64,000 nt of DNA from contig JAOVVO010000153.1 in NCBI GenBank assembly GCA_028564675.1, positions 1 to 64,000 of the forward strand, written 5' to 3'. This DNA comes from Onchocerca lupi (taxonomy: Eukaryota > Nematoda > Chromadorea > Rhabditida > Onchocercidae). The notes under the pieces are model-generated. The model worked only from the letters and a program-made list of their open reading frames with translations, searched no databases and was not told the DNA's origin. This document shows, piece by piece, positions 24,211 through 36,939 of the stretch. Positions within the stretch are counted from its first letter, which is position 1. Each line of letters starts with the position of its first letter. Made by a program: the position numbers and the translations under genes.

Positions 24211-27200
24211 ATGTACAATCTACTGCTGCTACTGGTATTATTTTCCATTCTGACGAGGATAGCCACCGGAATTATACTGAATAAAAAAGTACATGTGGAC
24301 GGACGGAAAGGTTTCGATCTTTTTTAATTTCAATTTCTGTTACTAAAATAAAATCAGACTTGAAATTAATTTTTTAGTATTTATAATAGCTAGAACTTAA
24401 TAAAAAATAATTGATGAAACTCTAAAAAAGACTAAACAAATGAAATCTGATAGATAAAATAACAGGAAATGATAAAGCAATATAAAAACTGAAAGTTAGG
24501 CTATATGAACGGCAAAAAATGGGTTAAAAATGAATGAGCGACCATATTTAAAAAATTAATGCAATTTCGAGATTCTCGGATAAGCTTTTAATTAATTTAT
24601 TTATTTTTTGACATTAGACTTGGAGAAAAAAAACCTGTCATCCATTTTTCATCACTACTTTCATAAATGCGAAGGTAGTGTCGATCAGATTATTAAATTT
24701 AGATTCTCTCTTTTTTTTTGAGAGACTAAATAATTTCTTGAACATAAAATGAGTTAAGAACAAGGATAATATTGGGAGATGAATGTATGAATAAGAACAG
24801 CTAAAGGAGTAGATAATGCTAAAGTAAAAGCAAAATCTGTTTGAATCTGTAAGGAAGACGAGTCAGCTTCTATTATTAGTGATGATGAGATGGTACCGGT
24901 AAAACTGCTTATAGAATGAAAATAAAAGATATCAATTAGTTTTGATTCTCAGCTTTCGTTAATGAGGAAAAAGTCAAAAAATATGTTTAGAATAATTAGT
25001 CTGAAAGTCAAAGTTAGTCCACTCCCATATGATTAAAAATGACAATTAGGATTGAAAAGCGAAGAAAAAAGGAGGTTAAAAATGGAGATTAGGGATGGAT
25101 ACAATAATTTTTAAAAGAATGAAATATCGTATGCCTGATTTTTAAGCCAAATAAACTCCCAGATCTTAACAATAATCAACAAATGTGAGAACTGAGCTGT
25201 ATATATGGATGAAACGACGTTAAAGTCTTAGCTTTAAAGATTTCGAAAAATACCAAAAAAAAACAAAACTGAAAGTAAAATTGGAATTAAATGTGAAATT
25301 GAAGCATTGAATGCTAAAGATTCAAATTCTATACAGAATTTATTACAAAGACTAACAATTTTCGATTCTAGAATTCGTAATTCTGAAAAAAATCGAACAG
25401 AACCAATGTACATGCTCCTGCTCCTGTTTTCCACAGACCGAATACAACAACACAACAACAACGACAAAGTGGTCATCCAACAGGCCATTTGTGGACAATA
25501 TAACAAACAATCCTACAACTTGGTTAACGGACAAAATCAGCAAACAGCATTCTGAAAAGGATTTAGAAACAAAAACAATTAATTCTACTGTAAAAATATT
25601 TACAACCTTAAACAGTAAAGCTCCATTAGAGAAAACTGAACCCATGAAAACTCCATATACATCCAGTATAACAACTGCGTATGGATTTTTAACGAAAATG
25701 AAACACACTCCTCAATCGACTTCACGAGATTTCAAATTCGAAACATCATCTCCATTTGTATTAACGAAGACAACTGAAACACGATTTGGAACAACCGAAG
25801 AGATAAAAGTTGAGGAAGAAGTAGAAGACCTAGAATTAAGGAAAATGCCAGGAAAAGGAAAATGGAGAACAGCACGAGAAGGCTCGATGTCGTCTTCTGT
25901 TCAAGCACAAACAGATGAAGTTACACGTGGACCAGACGAAGAAGTAAAGGTTGAAAAAGAAGTAGAAGACGTGGAATTTAAGGACACGATAGAAAAAGTA
26001 CGAGAAGGCTCGATGTCGTCTTCTGTTCAAGCGCAAACAGATGAAGTTACACGTGGACCAGACGAAGAAGAAAAAGTTGGAAAAGAAGTAGGAGACGCGG
26101 AATTTAAGGATATGATGGAAAAAGTACGAGAAGGCTCGATGTCGTCTTCTGTTCAAGCGCAAACAGATGAAGTTACACGTGGACCAGACGAAGAAGAAAA
26201 GGTTGAAAAAGAAGTAGGAGACGTGGAATTTAAGGATATGGTAAAAAAAGGAAAATGGAGAACAGTACGAGAAAAAGATTCGATGTCGTCTTCCGTCCAA
26301 ACACAAACAGATCATGTTATACGTGGACCAGATGAAGAAAAGATTGAAGAAAAAGTAGAAGACTTGGTATTTAAGAAAATGCTAGAAAAAGAAGAATGGA
26401 AAACAGTACAGAAAGAAGAAGGCTTAATATCATCTTCTATCCAAACACAAACAGATCAAGTTCTACGTGGAAGTGACGAAAAAGAAGTGATTGAAAAGGA
26501 AGCTGAGAAAATCATGGAAAAAGATATACGGAATACAATGGAACAAGAAGGCTCGATGTCATTTTCTAGCGAAACACAGCAAACTGATCTCGATCAATCG
26601 GCTTTAGCGAACTGGAAACTGAATGCATCATTTTCACCATTTGTGTTGATGAAGAGAGATCAAGTTACACATGGAAGTGTTACAGATATAACTCGTGCAA
26701 CAGGTATAGCAAGGATGGAGTTGATTAAGATGATATCTGAACTGTCTACAGTGAGACAGAATAAAACAGGAAAAGATAGGCCATATGGAGAAGAAGAAAT
26801 AATTTCAGCATCTGAAATTGTCCCAATGAAAATTTTATTTGAAAAGAAACGCTTCGATGCAGCTAAAAAAACGAATTCCAATGATATTTATATCGGAACT
26901 CATTTACTGACCTCAGCACCTGCAATAGTGAATTTATCAACTTGGAACAATGAATTGCAAACGACTAATTACACTAGCTTGCCTTCCGAAAGAGATACTT
27001 CAGTGGTTGAGGAAAGAATGGAAGAAACGGTTGGAGAAATGAATAGAACGGAGCAAGAATCAGTGAGTATATCGAAAAATGATACCAGAAAGGAAGCAAT
27101 GCTCAATGATTCAGAAATCAACTTCATGGAAACTAGTAGCAATACACCATCTGATGATGTGAAATCTAAAGTGATTGAAGTAGAAATGGCAAAATCAACG

Positions 27201-30082
27201 ATCAATGTACTAGCAGATGTATTAGAAAGTGATCTTGAGCATGACACTTATAAAATCCTAGGAGAAGCGTTGGAAGCAACTACTATTGCAACAAAGCTAC
27301 CAGATAAGAAGAAGACGACAATAAAAGCTTATTGGAGTGGGTCGCTAGAAAACGAAACGATTTCGAATGACAGCGAATCTATGGCGGAATTCGAATCTAA
27401 TGGGATGATTTTTAAAAATAATTACACTACTTTGAAAATTAAGGAAGTTGTAGAAAACGATAGGCAAAAAGTTGTGTCAGTAAAAGACATGAAAATGATG
27501 TCAACGAGATCAATGTCTGATTCAGGATCTCATTTCATAAACCATTCCGAAATTTTTCATGAGAGAAAACAAACGACACTTCTTAATTCAGATGAAACGA
27601 ACACAACGAGCATATCAGCACCAAGTGTGGAGGATATATCAGTTCACAGTAGCATAAGTACAGTTTTTTCGGATAAAGACTATTCCACTGATGCTGCAAG
27701 GAAAAATCCGATGGAAAATGTAATAATTCCAAGATTTCCAACAATGGAGCAGGGATATTCTCAACAAGCGAGAAATTTATTCAAAAATCGAAAACTGCAA
27801 GTTTCTATTATGCATTGGTTAATAAAAAAGAAATTAAGTTTTTAAGTTTAAATTAATTTGAAAAAGCAAAACCGATAGAACAAAACATTTTATATAATCA
27901 AAAAATCGAAATCGACCTTTCTCTTATTAGTGCTTTTTATTGGAAGAATCGCAAATGCAAATAATTTTTTAGCAATTTTTTCTCTTGCAGACCACAAATC
28001 TATTTTTCTCGTGCGAGAAAAATATCGAGATCCAAGTAAGCTCTATAAAAGTTCAACAACTTCATTTAAAGTTTGGAATTTAGAAATTACAGGAAATAAT
28101 TTTAATTTTGTTCGAAATTTCTTTAATTTCGTTATATCAGTTGAGAGAATAGGACTTATCGCGAAGATAGTTGCTTAGTTGAAGATAAATTTCGGATGTG
28201 CTGGTATGGAAAGGAAGGAATTTTGGAATAGCTATGTAGTAGTTCATTTGAAACTATTCGCCTTATAAAGCTACGAAACTCACGATCTGTGATTACAATT
28301 TCTTGATAGTGAAGAAAAAAAAATCAAAGGAACCTTTAATATTCAGTTTCAAAAAGATAATTGATGGTAAAAATTGCAGTACAGTAACATTCAGTCCATT
28401 GGGAAAAAGAAAAATATTGGAAGGAGCAAGGCGAGCAATGCCTATGAAAATAAGAAATAGAAATTATGCTGAAGAAGAGAGAAAAGAAAAAATGAAATCA
28501 AAAAATGAAGAAACAATGAGATCGGCCAGGTTACAGGAAGAGAAGGCTCGTCTGGAAGAAGTGAGTAGTTTTATCATTTTTGTTTTGGGTTTCTGAAAGA
28601 GATCTGATTTAAACGAGCTAATTAAATCTACTTAGGCACGTCTTCTACGTGAAGAACAGATGGAACTGAGAAAGCAACAAGAGCTTTATCATGGCTTCGC
28701 TGATGAAGCTCAACTAAAGCGACATGAACAAATAACTCAACAATTGGAGCAACTTGCCGAAAGTGAAAGGCAACATCGCGAACAGCTTGAACGAGAGGAG
28801 CGGATAAGACTTGCCAGCACAAAACATTATAAGATCAGACTTACCGGTGAAAGTTTTTCGACGACTCCAACCAGTATAACAACACTTTCGGAATTTGATA
28901 ATCAGGTTATCATAATTGAAATTAGAAGAACCATCATCTAAGTTAATCATCATGAGATGATAAAAACAAAATATTTTATGAGAGAGAATACTGATTAAGA
29001 GTATATTAAAATATCAGTGATTCGTCCAGTCTCAACGATTTATGTGGAGCTTACAATAGGTAGCATATAATGGAGTTTTTTGCATTATCAATATTTTCGG
29101 TTGAGTTAATCAGTTATTTTCATTTCTTTTTTTTTTTTTTTTTGAGACAGACTTCTTGATATCGTGAAAATAAAAAGGATTTAGGGAAGATTTTTAGGGA
29201 ATTTATTTTATCGCCGCAACTATGTTATAGTACGATTTATCAACGAATATCGGAAATATACGATAATTGGGTAGAATAATCTACGATACTTGATAAAAAT
29301 GAGAATAAAAGTAGAGAAGTGTGCCAATCGTCGAAACCGATGAAAGAAACAACTGCTAGACACTGATAAACTGATAATTTGACCGCTAGAAGATTCTTAT
29401 CATATCGATAATCCTTGATCATACAGTAAGCGGTGATTTACAACATTCCAGCCAATAAACATGATTTACAATCTTTTAGACAATGGACATGAGCTTTATT
29501 AGCAGATTGGGAGAGAACAAAGGTCTTTGTGCTGAGATATGGATAAGTGATTCATTTGTCTGAAAAACATTACAAATTTCTACTATACACAATAATTATT
29601 CCATCATATTTATTATTATATTCCAAAAAATATTTCGATCGACTGTTTTTAAAAAGTGAAGCAATGAATGGAAACATTTTGAATGGCGGAATTATACGAT
29701 AATTGAGTAGAATAATAATCTACGATACTTGAGAATGAAAGCAGTGTGCCAACCGTGGGAAGCGGTGAAAGAAATGACTGCTACACACTGATAAACTGAT
29801 AATGGGCATGGATTACTTTTCAGTCGAGATCGGTCTTGAGTCATTCACGTTTCCAATGTTGACTGGAGAAAAATTATTTCATTTATCTATTTTCCATTGC
29901 AGACAAATGAAGGAAATTTGCTGTCAGCGCCAGAATGTTCCCTAATCAGAAAATTCGTAAGCATATTCAGTATTGCCAACCCAGTTGAATGGATTCGATT
30001 GAACTGTTCAGTCGCCAAAATTTACTTCACAGAATCAAATTGTGAACATATGCAGAAATTATTCGCATCCTGCTTTCAGTGA
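24211..30082 (+). CDS. Large secreted repeat protein with coiled-coil and four-Cys C-terminal domain
   Basis: Best model: exons 24211-24310, 25372-27837, 27991-28035, 28310-28560, 28636-28905 and 29903-30082, about 1,103 residues. Phases agree throughout; the first and last two joins are firm, the joins around 27837-28310 are not. Residues 1-20 form a signal peptide (core LLLLLVLFSILTRIATG). A Cys cluster (CTCSCSC) and a Thr/Asn/Ser-rich stretch with many N-glycosylation sequons follow. Residues about 176-443 are six tandem acidic repeats. Then come a long Ser/Thr-rich linker, a Glu/Arg/Gln-rich predicted coiled coil (about 920-1030), and a 59-residue end with four cysteines (C-x22-C-x11-C-x9-C) and a conserved-looking centre NPVEWIRLNC. 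No family is recognised. The features indicate an exported or matrix/surface protein. Alternative: two genes, split near 27.85 kb, where the large exon otherwise reads to a TAA. Confidence 0.65.
25797..26600 (+). repeat. Six coding tandem repeats of 126-144 bp
   Basis: The core ggctcgatgtcgtcttctgt (or its divergent form) begins near 25881, 26007, 26133, 26277, 26421 and 26550. The spacings are 126, 126, 144, 144 and 129, all multiples of three. The encoded unit is about 42 residues with SMSSSVQAQTDEVTRGPDEE as its best conserved part. The 18-base length difference adds residues GKWRTV. The first three copies are nearly identical and the later ones drift, pointing to recent expansion at the 5' side. 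The opposite strand is also open across the array, which produces spurious antisense ORFs. Confidence 0.9.
29259..29803. repeat. Diverged direct duplication in the last intron
   Basis: A segment at 29259-29378 (tacgataattgggtagaata onward, ending cactgataaactgataat) recurs at 29695-29803 with substitutions and small deletions, about 75-80% alike by eye. Both copies lie in the 997-base last intron of the secreted repeat gene. They contain no ORF. They may be a dispersed element present twice or a local duplication. Confidence 0.65.
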
Positions 30083-31764
30083 TACCGTGTAAACATATCA
30101 TATCACTAACTAGAACCATTTCCACGTTTTTCTTTTTCCGAATAGTTTGCTCATTGCAAGTGTCGTCATCTGTGATTCGGCTTTTTACTTGTCCTCGTTT
30201 GTGCTTCACCGAATAATTTATTCACTATTCATTCTGAATTTTTTCAAATTTCATTCAATTTTTCACCAGAAATTCACAGGCAGTCAAATTAATCCAGTGG
30301 CAAACGATTGCTTAACATCCTTAAGTTTTGGCTTTTAATTATTTTTTTCAATATTTCTTATGTTTGTTCCTTGGGAAATGAACAGTTTTTGGAAATTTTA
30401 GAAAACTTTTTAAATTCTCTCCAAAATCACTTTCAAAAGTTTACATATTAATCGCTTCGAAAAATAACATTCGGGTTCTTTTATTTTTTAATGCCATAAT
30501 AATAATTAAACGATAATAAATGTATTTAATATATATTATGTGTTGTGCTGAGTGCTTATTGTTACATTTCATTTTATAATCCTTCAGACTGTTACATTTA
30601 AATTTCATAATTAATGAATTTGTTTTAATAGTAATTAATGGTTTCATTGTAACTGACATTATGTTATAATCACTGAAGAATGATGGAATCTGGGAGTTAT
30701 ATATCTTATTTCTCGTATCTTTCTTGCCTAAACAAGCTATAATAAATGTTTCACGATAATACGAAACCATACCAGGATAAAGAAAAATGAATAGAAATAT
30801 ATTTTAGAGAAGGAAGATCTTAGATGAGTATTCAGAACCAGATATCACGTCATCTTACATTATTGTTGGTTATTGAGATTTCATAAAAGTTTACTAAATT
30901 AACTATTGATCTATCCATTATCTACTGTATGTTTATAATCATATCCGACGATATGTATTTAGTCAAGAATAATACAACTTTTCAGTTACTTTTGAAGCGT
31001 ACAAAATAGATTTCTTGTTTGAACAGCAACGATAATACTCTCTTATATCAAATGGAATTCAAATCTGGACAACTCCATGCATTGGTTAAGGACCAAGAAA
31101 TGTCCAGTAACAAGTTATAAATATTTTCCATTAATATTTCATTTCTTGAATGCTTCCGTTCCTTTTCTTTTATCAATCTTCACTTTCTTTTTTTATTTTT
31201 CGACTTATCACTTCTTAAATAGTTAAATTAAATGGTAAAATTTAGGTAATCATTTAAAAAAAAAAAAAAAAAAAAACAAAATAATGAACGAAACAAAAAA
31301 TTTCAATTTATTCGTTTTGTAGTAAACAATAAATTAAAGAAAAAATAAGCAAAAGATGTTGCTTCTGTCCGTACAGCAAGAAAATTTAATATTAATTTGA
31401 AAGTTAATTGATCGATAAAATATAATGAGAGAAAAGGGAAGAAAAATGAAAATTACAGGAAAAATTAATTTATACAAATAAACATACACAAATATGGCAT
31501 TGTAAATACGTTGCTAATCAAATGAGGCAGATTTTGATGAAATGAAAATGAAGACGAATATTAACATAAAGACGCAAGTTTCTAAGCTTTAATTCTAAAC
31601 ATTTAGAAATTTCAGGCAAATAATAAATAATCATTCGTTAGCGAGAGAATGAAAATCACTGAAACCTGAATAGAAATTAATAATAATTTTCATAAAGTAA
31701 GATTATTCTTCAAAAATTTGTATATTTTGCTCAAAATATTTTTAATTGAAATTAAAAAATGGAA
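30083..31764. other. Convergent intergenic region
   Basis: This lies between the 3' ends of the secreted repeat gene (+) and the LITAF gene (-). It holds 3' UTR sequence with AATAAA-like words, a poly-A run at 31258-31276, and no further supported exon. Confidence 0.5.
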
Positions 31765-33308
31765 CTATTTGCGTAAGAATCGCAATGAGAAGAAAATTCG
31801 TTTCTTGACAGATAGTAACATATTACATTTAGGACAATAATGTCTTACATCTTTACAAGAATCAATTAGAAATGGTACGAATGCTAATGGAAAAAATATG
31901 ATAAGAATGATGAAAACAAGTATCCATGTGAGACGGCCAGATTTGTGATGTTGTTTGGTACGTATTCGGCACTGCAATTCAAACTTACAATTCATAATTT
32001 TGAACATTTTGGATCAATAAATTGAAGTGAATAATCAGAAATTAGACACTAATGCAGTATCTTACTTTCTAGAAATTCAAGACAAATCCCTTGGAAATTG
32101 AAGCCAAATTTATCATTATAGTTGGTTTTTAGCTAAATGATAAAGTTAGTCCTGAAGTACTAAATTATCAATCAAAGGTTGATAAAGGATATAATATGTA
32201 CACTGCCGGAAATCATTGCTTAAAAAAATTGAAATTGCTAATTACAAATTGATTCAGCATCTTCAGAGCATTATATTATGGTCAATGGAGCATACAATCT
32301 TATCCATGTTTGCAATTTTTTTAATTTGAAAAAGGAAATTTAAAGGAATAATATTCTAATTCATTCTGTTAATCTTAATCTAAGCTTACTAAAAATAAAA
32401 ATTCTTTCAAATCAATACCTGACACTTGGGACAAAATTCATCATGTGGTTCTGCGGTTGTTGCTCTTTTAACAGTATAGTTCGCAACCGCGAATGATGTA
32501 CTGCTTGTTCCTGAACATTAAATTTAATTTTTTTTTTTTAAAAATTACAAAATTCAATTTATCATTTAAATCCCTAAATATGATTTAACTGCAGAATTAT
32601 ATCCGTTCTTCTTTTTAGCAATAAACACTCGGCACCAAATTCTCTTTTAATAATATTTCTCTTTGCACAATAAAAAAAGTTCCGAATATCAAAACATACT
32701 TACTAATATATTAAAATGTGAAATGAACTATGTTATTCTGAAATTCTGAAATTTCAATCGATAAAGTGATCAATATTAGAACTATTCATTTAAATTCATC
32801 TAAACTAGTTATAATTTCGCAAAGTTCTGAATTTAGTATGAAACAGTATAATTTAGTTTGTTTTTTTTGAAATACAAAATAATTCAACAAACAAAATGAT
32901 AAAAGAATGGACTGGTGCTAATAGTGAATCTTATTTTCATTCCAGAATCGAAAGGAAAAAAAAACATGTGGCTATTTAATCGAATCTACACCTATTTGCA
33001 TATGGAAGGAGAAAAACCGGTTTTTGGAGTGACAGGTGTTTGAAGTTTGAAACTGACTTACCGGAAGACGGATTGATACCCTCTGAAGTACTAATAACGG
33101 TTGTTGGAGTTGAAGATAGTCGTGGACGAACAGATCTATTGGAAAACGGTGTACATGGAAGATGAGGTGTATTACAATCAATCTCTTCTTTTTTCTTGAC
33201 TTCATTTAGATCAACGTCAAGCATCTTCGAATAAGGTGGTGGTGGCCTTTCAGGACTGTACGGCGGAGGAGGTGTACTTTTCCGGATTGGCTCTTCCACC
33301 TCACCCAT
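31765..33308 (-). CDS. LITAF-domain (LITAF/SIMPLE-like) membrane protein
   Basis: Three exons on the minus strand, 33308-33062, 32510-32419 and 31971-31765, joined by GT-AG introns in matching phase: 181 residues. The N-terminus is proline-rich with two PPPPYS copies; each contains the PPxY motif that binds WW domains of NEDD4-type ubiquitin ligases. The C-terminal third is a LITAF domain: a first CxxC knuckle (CPKC, 109-112), a short hydrophobic in-plane membrane segment (ILVFIILIIFFPLAFVPFLI, about 120-139) and a closing H-x-C-P-K-C (157-162). The two knuckles together bind zinc. LITAF proteins sit on the cytosolic face of late endosomes and lysosomes and act in endosomal sorting. Length and domain order match the family. 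The upstream acceptor (ccggacag, six bases before ATG) allows an SL site or a 5' exon; a splice-bounded phase-0 segment at about 34445-34470 is a candidate leader. Confidence 0.88.
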
Positions 33309-35715
33309 TTCTTGCTGTCCGGAAAAATTCTAAAAAGCGAGTTTTGTTAATTGCTTGTCATTTCAATTCCTTTTCGCTACAAATTATGAAAAATCGAAGT
33401 GAAGTCATCAAATGCTGCCATTTATGCGTAGAAGTTCAAGTTAGACAGGAGAAAATACTGAAAAAGATTTTTCTTATCAGACAGTCAAGAAGTGGTTAGA
33501 CAAATTAAATTATAAATTACGGAAGATTTTGCAGCTTTGTACTTGTAATCGATATATCAAAGTGAAACTGTTAATTATCCATATATCAACTAACAAAATG
33601 CTCCTATTAATTAAAAAAGAGTGAATTACTTCAACTCTCTCTATTACCAATTATTGCTATCATTTGTTATCAATGGGAGATCTCAAAAAACATTGGTAAA
33701 AGAAGAACTTAAGATGTAATGATAACGGCGCCACCCGTTAGAATGAAATCTAAAAAAATAGAAAAGTTTATTTCCAATTACTTTTTTCTCTTCATAAATA
33801 ATAACTTTGGAATACAGAAATCGAGGATAGAAATCTATCAGAGTGTAATATGTAGAAGAAGATTGATGAACAATAAAAACACTTCTTTTCAAAGTTTTAT
33901 AGAAAGGTCTGAATAATCGAGCTAGCATTAATAGATGAAGGTAGTCACAGTCCATTAAGTACATAACGGTTTCCAATCTTCTTCCTTAAGATTTGTCATT
34001 CTTTTATAAAAGATAGAAATAACAAGATTATCAAGAAAATAATTTTTTAGAGGCTTTCCAAAGGAAGAAATTTAGGAGAAATATCCTAATTAGTTTAAGG
34101 GAAATGTACTAATTTTGCTGATTCGCTTGCTCAATATTTCTTTTGCCTTTTATTTCTCTTTGTGTATCCTTTTTTTTTTTTGTTCTCTTTTCGTTTAATA
34201 ATATTTACCAATTCTCTCATCTTTATGGAATTTAAAACTCCGAGATACTGAAATTTTTTGGCCTGTAAGATATGATAATCTGAAAAAGTGTGAGTGGAAT
34301 GATAGTAGCCTTGTTAATAATAACAATAACAAACAAAAATGGAAAGTTGTTTGGACAATTAATTTTTTCTATTTTTTAATTTGTCAAGAAATTAACTGAT
34401 AGTTAGAAGGAGCAAAATTAAATTTTGACTTCTTACTTGGCATTTTTCCGATGATAAATGTCCTGATAACAATAAAATATAAAATACCAGACAAGTTTTC
34501 TTTAAAACAATCTTCTTTTAAAACAGTCCTGAAATAAATCTGCCAGGTTGATCTACTGATCACATATATCTATCCTCGGTTATATATAAATATGTATAAT
34601 CTATCCGCTAGTTACTTCATTCATTATCAGTGCTTGCGAAATTTTTGATAAAATAGCGAATGTAAAATGCAAATTTCGATCAGCATTATAGAACGGATGC
34701 ATAATATTTGTACATGAATTGATCACTCATTTTAATGTTTTTATATTCAAGTAGTCAGATATTCCTATAGCACCTCATTAAGTTATATCATTGAGATTAT
34801 GATCTGATTATTAGCTGTTGCGAAAAAAAAAAAAAAAAAAACAAATTATCTCCATACATTATGAAAGTTAACTAATAAGTGACTTAATAATTATAGCTCA
34901 GTTTTTTTTTTTAACTTATACATTACTGTGAGCTTATATTAGTACTAAGGTAATGTGCAAAAATTAAAAAATCTATGACTTAAGTTCAATTAACTGATGA
35001 ATTAAAAAGAAATAGATTAGTTACTACAAAGTTGATAAAATTGTTTGTTTCTTTCGAGAGAATAGGTGTAGTCATATATTTCTTCGAAGGAAAGACACAG
35101 TCAAACAATTGACAAACAAATTTGATGATCCGCGACAATTTCATGAAAGAATTGTTGATTGAAAACAAAATGAATTCATTTATTTTTCTCATTAATGTGA
35201 CATGTTGTTCTTTGATCAATAATATTATAATTCAAAGAATTGAGCTTCACTTCACATCTTCTCATATTACGTGAACATATAATTCAGAGTATGGGCAAAA
35301 ATTTTTTTGCATACACAGAATGGTTGAAGTACATCGCAGAAAAACGCCACCAATGGAAAATAGAATCCATTTAGGTCAAGTGAACTGCGATCATGAAAAG
35401 AGTAAAACTCGTTTAGGTTAAATGAAATAAGTAAATCTTCCTTTTTTAATCATATCCAGATATTTCAATTCAACAAACAAAAAAAAGAAAAATTTAAAAC
35501 TTCAAGATTTGTGAATAGAGGGAGGGAGTGATTTGAATTGAAATTCAAATCATAAAAACTTCAAATTAAAATCCGGGTTTAAATTAATTTCAAGCATGAA
35601 ATTGCCTTCCGGGATATTACTCTTTCATTCATGCTTCTTGAATCTGAATCTCAAATTCTGATACCGATTCTCTAAGCGAATAGTTTGGAAACAACTAGTC
35701 ACAGAATGATGCATT
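33309..35715. other. Upstream region of the LITAF gene, no further gene supported
   Basis: One minus-strand segment near 34440-34480 has an acceptor (ttgttatcag), a GTAAGAAG donor and an open phase compatible with the LITAF first exon. It is probably a 5' UTR exon. The rest is AT-rich with poly-A near 34825 and no coding chain. Confidence 0.4.
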
Positions 35716-36046
35716 TCAAAAAGTTAACATTAAAAATAGATGCAATGAAATAGAACACAGTGGAGTGATGTGTTCAGAAGAGTTGAGCAAAAAGGGAAGG
35801 CAATTAAGGGTGTGATGGGAGAAGTTTTCTGAAAGGTGTGGTTGATAACCTTTGCTATCGTGACACATCTCCTTCTTCATACTTCTTCTTCTTCTTCTTC
35901 TTCTTCTTGTCGTCTGAATCGATGGCGATGGCGATGGCGATGGCGATGGTGTGGTGGTGGTTGCACTCGATGCCGAGAAAGGCGGTATCGGTCTAAAATG
36001 CTTTTGCACAGAGTAATTTTGCAAACTATCACAAATACAGCAATCT
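35716..36046 (-). CDS. Candidate exon with SP repeats and a basic run
   Basis: On the minus strand a good acceptor (attccccacag-type, ending at 36047) opens a frame of about 109 codons to a TGA at 35716. It encodes a Cys-containing start (CCICDSLQNYSVQKH), an Ala/Thr stretch, PSPSPSPSPS from a GATGGC microsatellite and RRRRRRRRR from a TCT microsatellite, then an ordinary tail. A GT after MCHDSKG could end the exon earlier. The simple repeats make both strands open, so this may be coincidence. No partner exon was found; a promoter-like island lies about 1 kb upstream at 36.95-37.33 kb. Confidence 0.3.
35878..35958. repeat. TCT and GATGGC microsatellites
   Basis: A (TCT/CTT)n run spans about 35880-35909 and is followed at 35921-35949 by five copies of GATGGC, then a gtggtggtgg tail. 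All units are multiples of three, so length change would keep any reading frame. Confidence 0.9.
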
Positions 36047-36819
36047 GTGGGAATAAAATTTTTCTTTTTTTTCTCCACCTTAAAAAAAGTTTTTTTCTTC
36101 TTTTACCTTTAATAAAAATTTTTTTCCTTTTTTTTTCCAACAATTTTGATCATGAAATGAATCGTTTTAATTTTTTTTAAAATTTAATTTAGTTTGATAT
36201 TATCAATCTATAATTAAGTTTAAGAAACAGTTTTAGTTAAATTAAGATCCAAAAAAAAAAAGTCACAAAAAAAAAGAAAAATACGGGATTACATTTCTAG
36301 TCATTTAAGGTAATGCCCATTGTAAGAGCTTTTTTTGAATCCAAATTTTACCATTTTTGACAAATTTTAGGAAAACAAACATAAAGCGTAATAATTCATC
36401 AATCCTTATGCCAGCGAATCAATTTATTACAATTTCTTCATGATGTACTTGGCAAAATTTACAACAGGAATGGAAATAATGGTAAGTTGATAATTTGAAG
36501 CATTTTTAATTTGTTTTATCATTATCTACTCGAAATCTAGTACCATAGAGCTAGCATCCAAATTAGCAACAGTACCATGAAAAAACCTGGAAATCTAGCA
36601 CTGATACTACTAGTACCACAGTTTAAAAAAAATAATAAAGGTTAATTTAAAAATAGATTAGAAAGAATTGCAGTCATCTCAAACAGAAGAATATGCCGTA
36701 AAGAAGAGTAGAATAAATCACTGTCATGAAACATTCGGCAATATTCACAAAATATGCAAAATGTTTGAAACTAATTTAACCGGTCATTAAAATCTGCAAT
36801 TTATATCATTTGTTATCAT

Positions 36820-36890
36820 CTTAAAATAATTAAATTTTATGAAATGAAATTTGTCTTCTTAAAATAATTAAATTTTATGAAATGAAATTT
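36820..36890. repeat. Tandem duplication, 33 bp twice, period 38
   Basis: The word beginning cttaaaataattaaatttta occurs at 36820-36852 and identically at 36858-36890. It is non-coding and appears recent. Confidence 0.8.
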
Positions 36891-36939
36891 CTGATATGAT
36901 GGAGAGGAGCGGAAAGAACAAGAAATCGGAGGTAATAAG

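Noticed and set aside
25352..25708. Minus-strand ORF across the start of the large exon
   Set aside because: Antisense shadow of the secreted repeat gene; no splice or motif support.
25836..26315. Minus-strand ORF of 159 codons with Phe/Arg/His-rich repeats
   Set aside because: It is the mirror of the tandem repeats of the secreted protein; 126-base units without stops keep the antisense frame open.
33236..33499. Plus-strand ORF overlapping the LITAF first exon
   Set aside because: Antisense shadow of the proline-rich coding exon.
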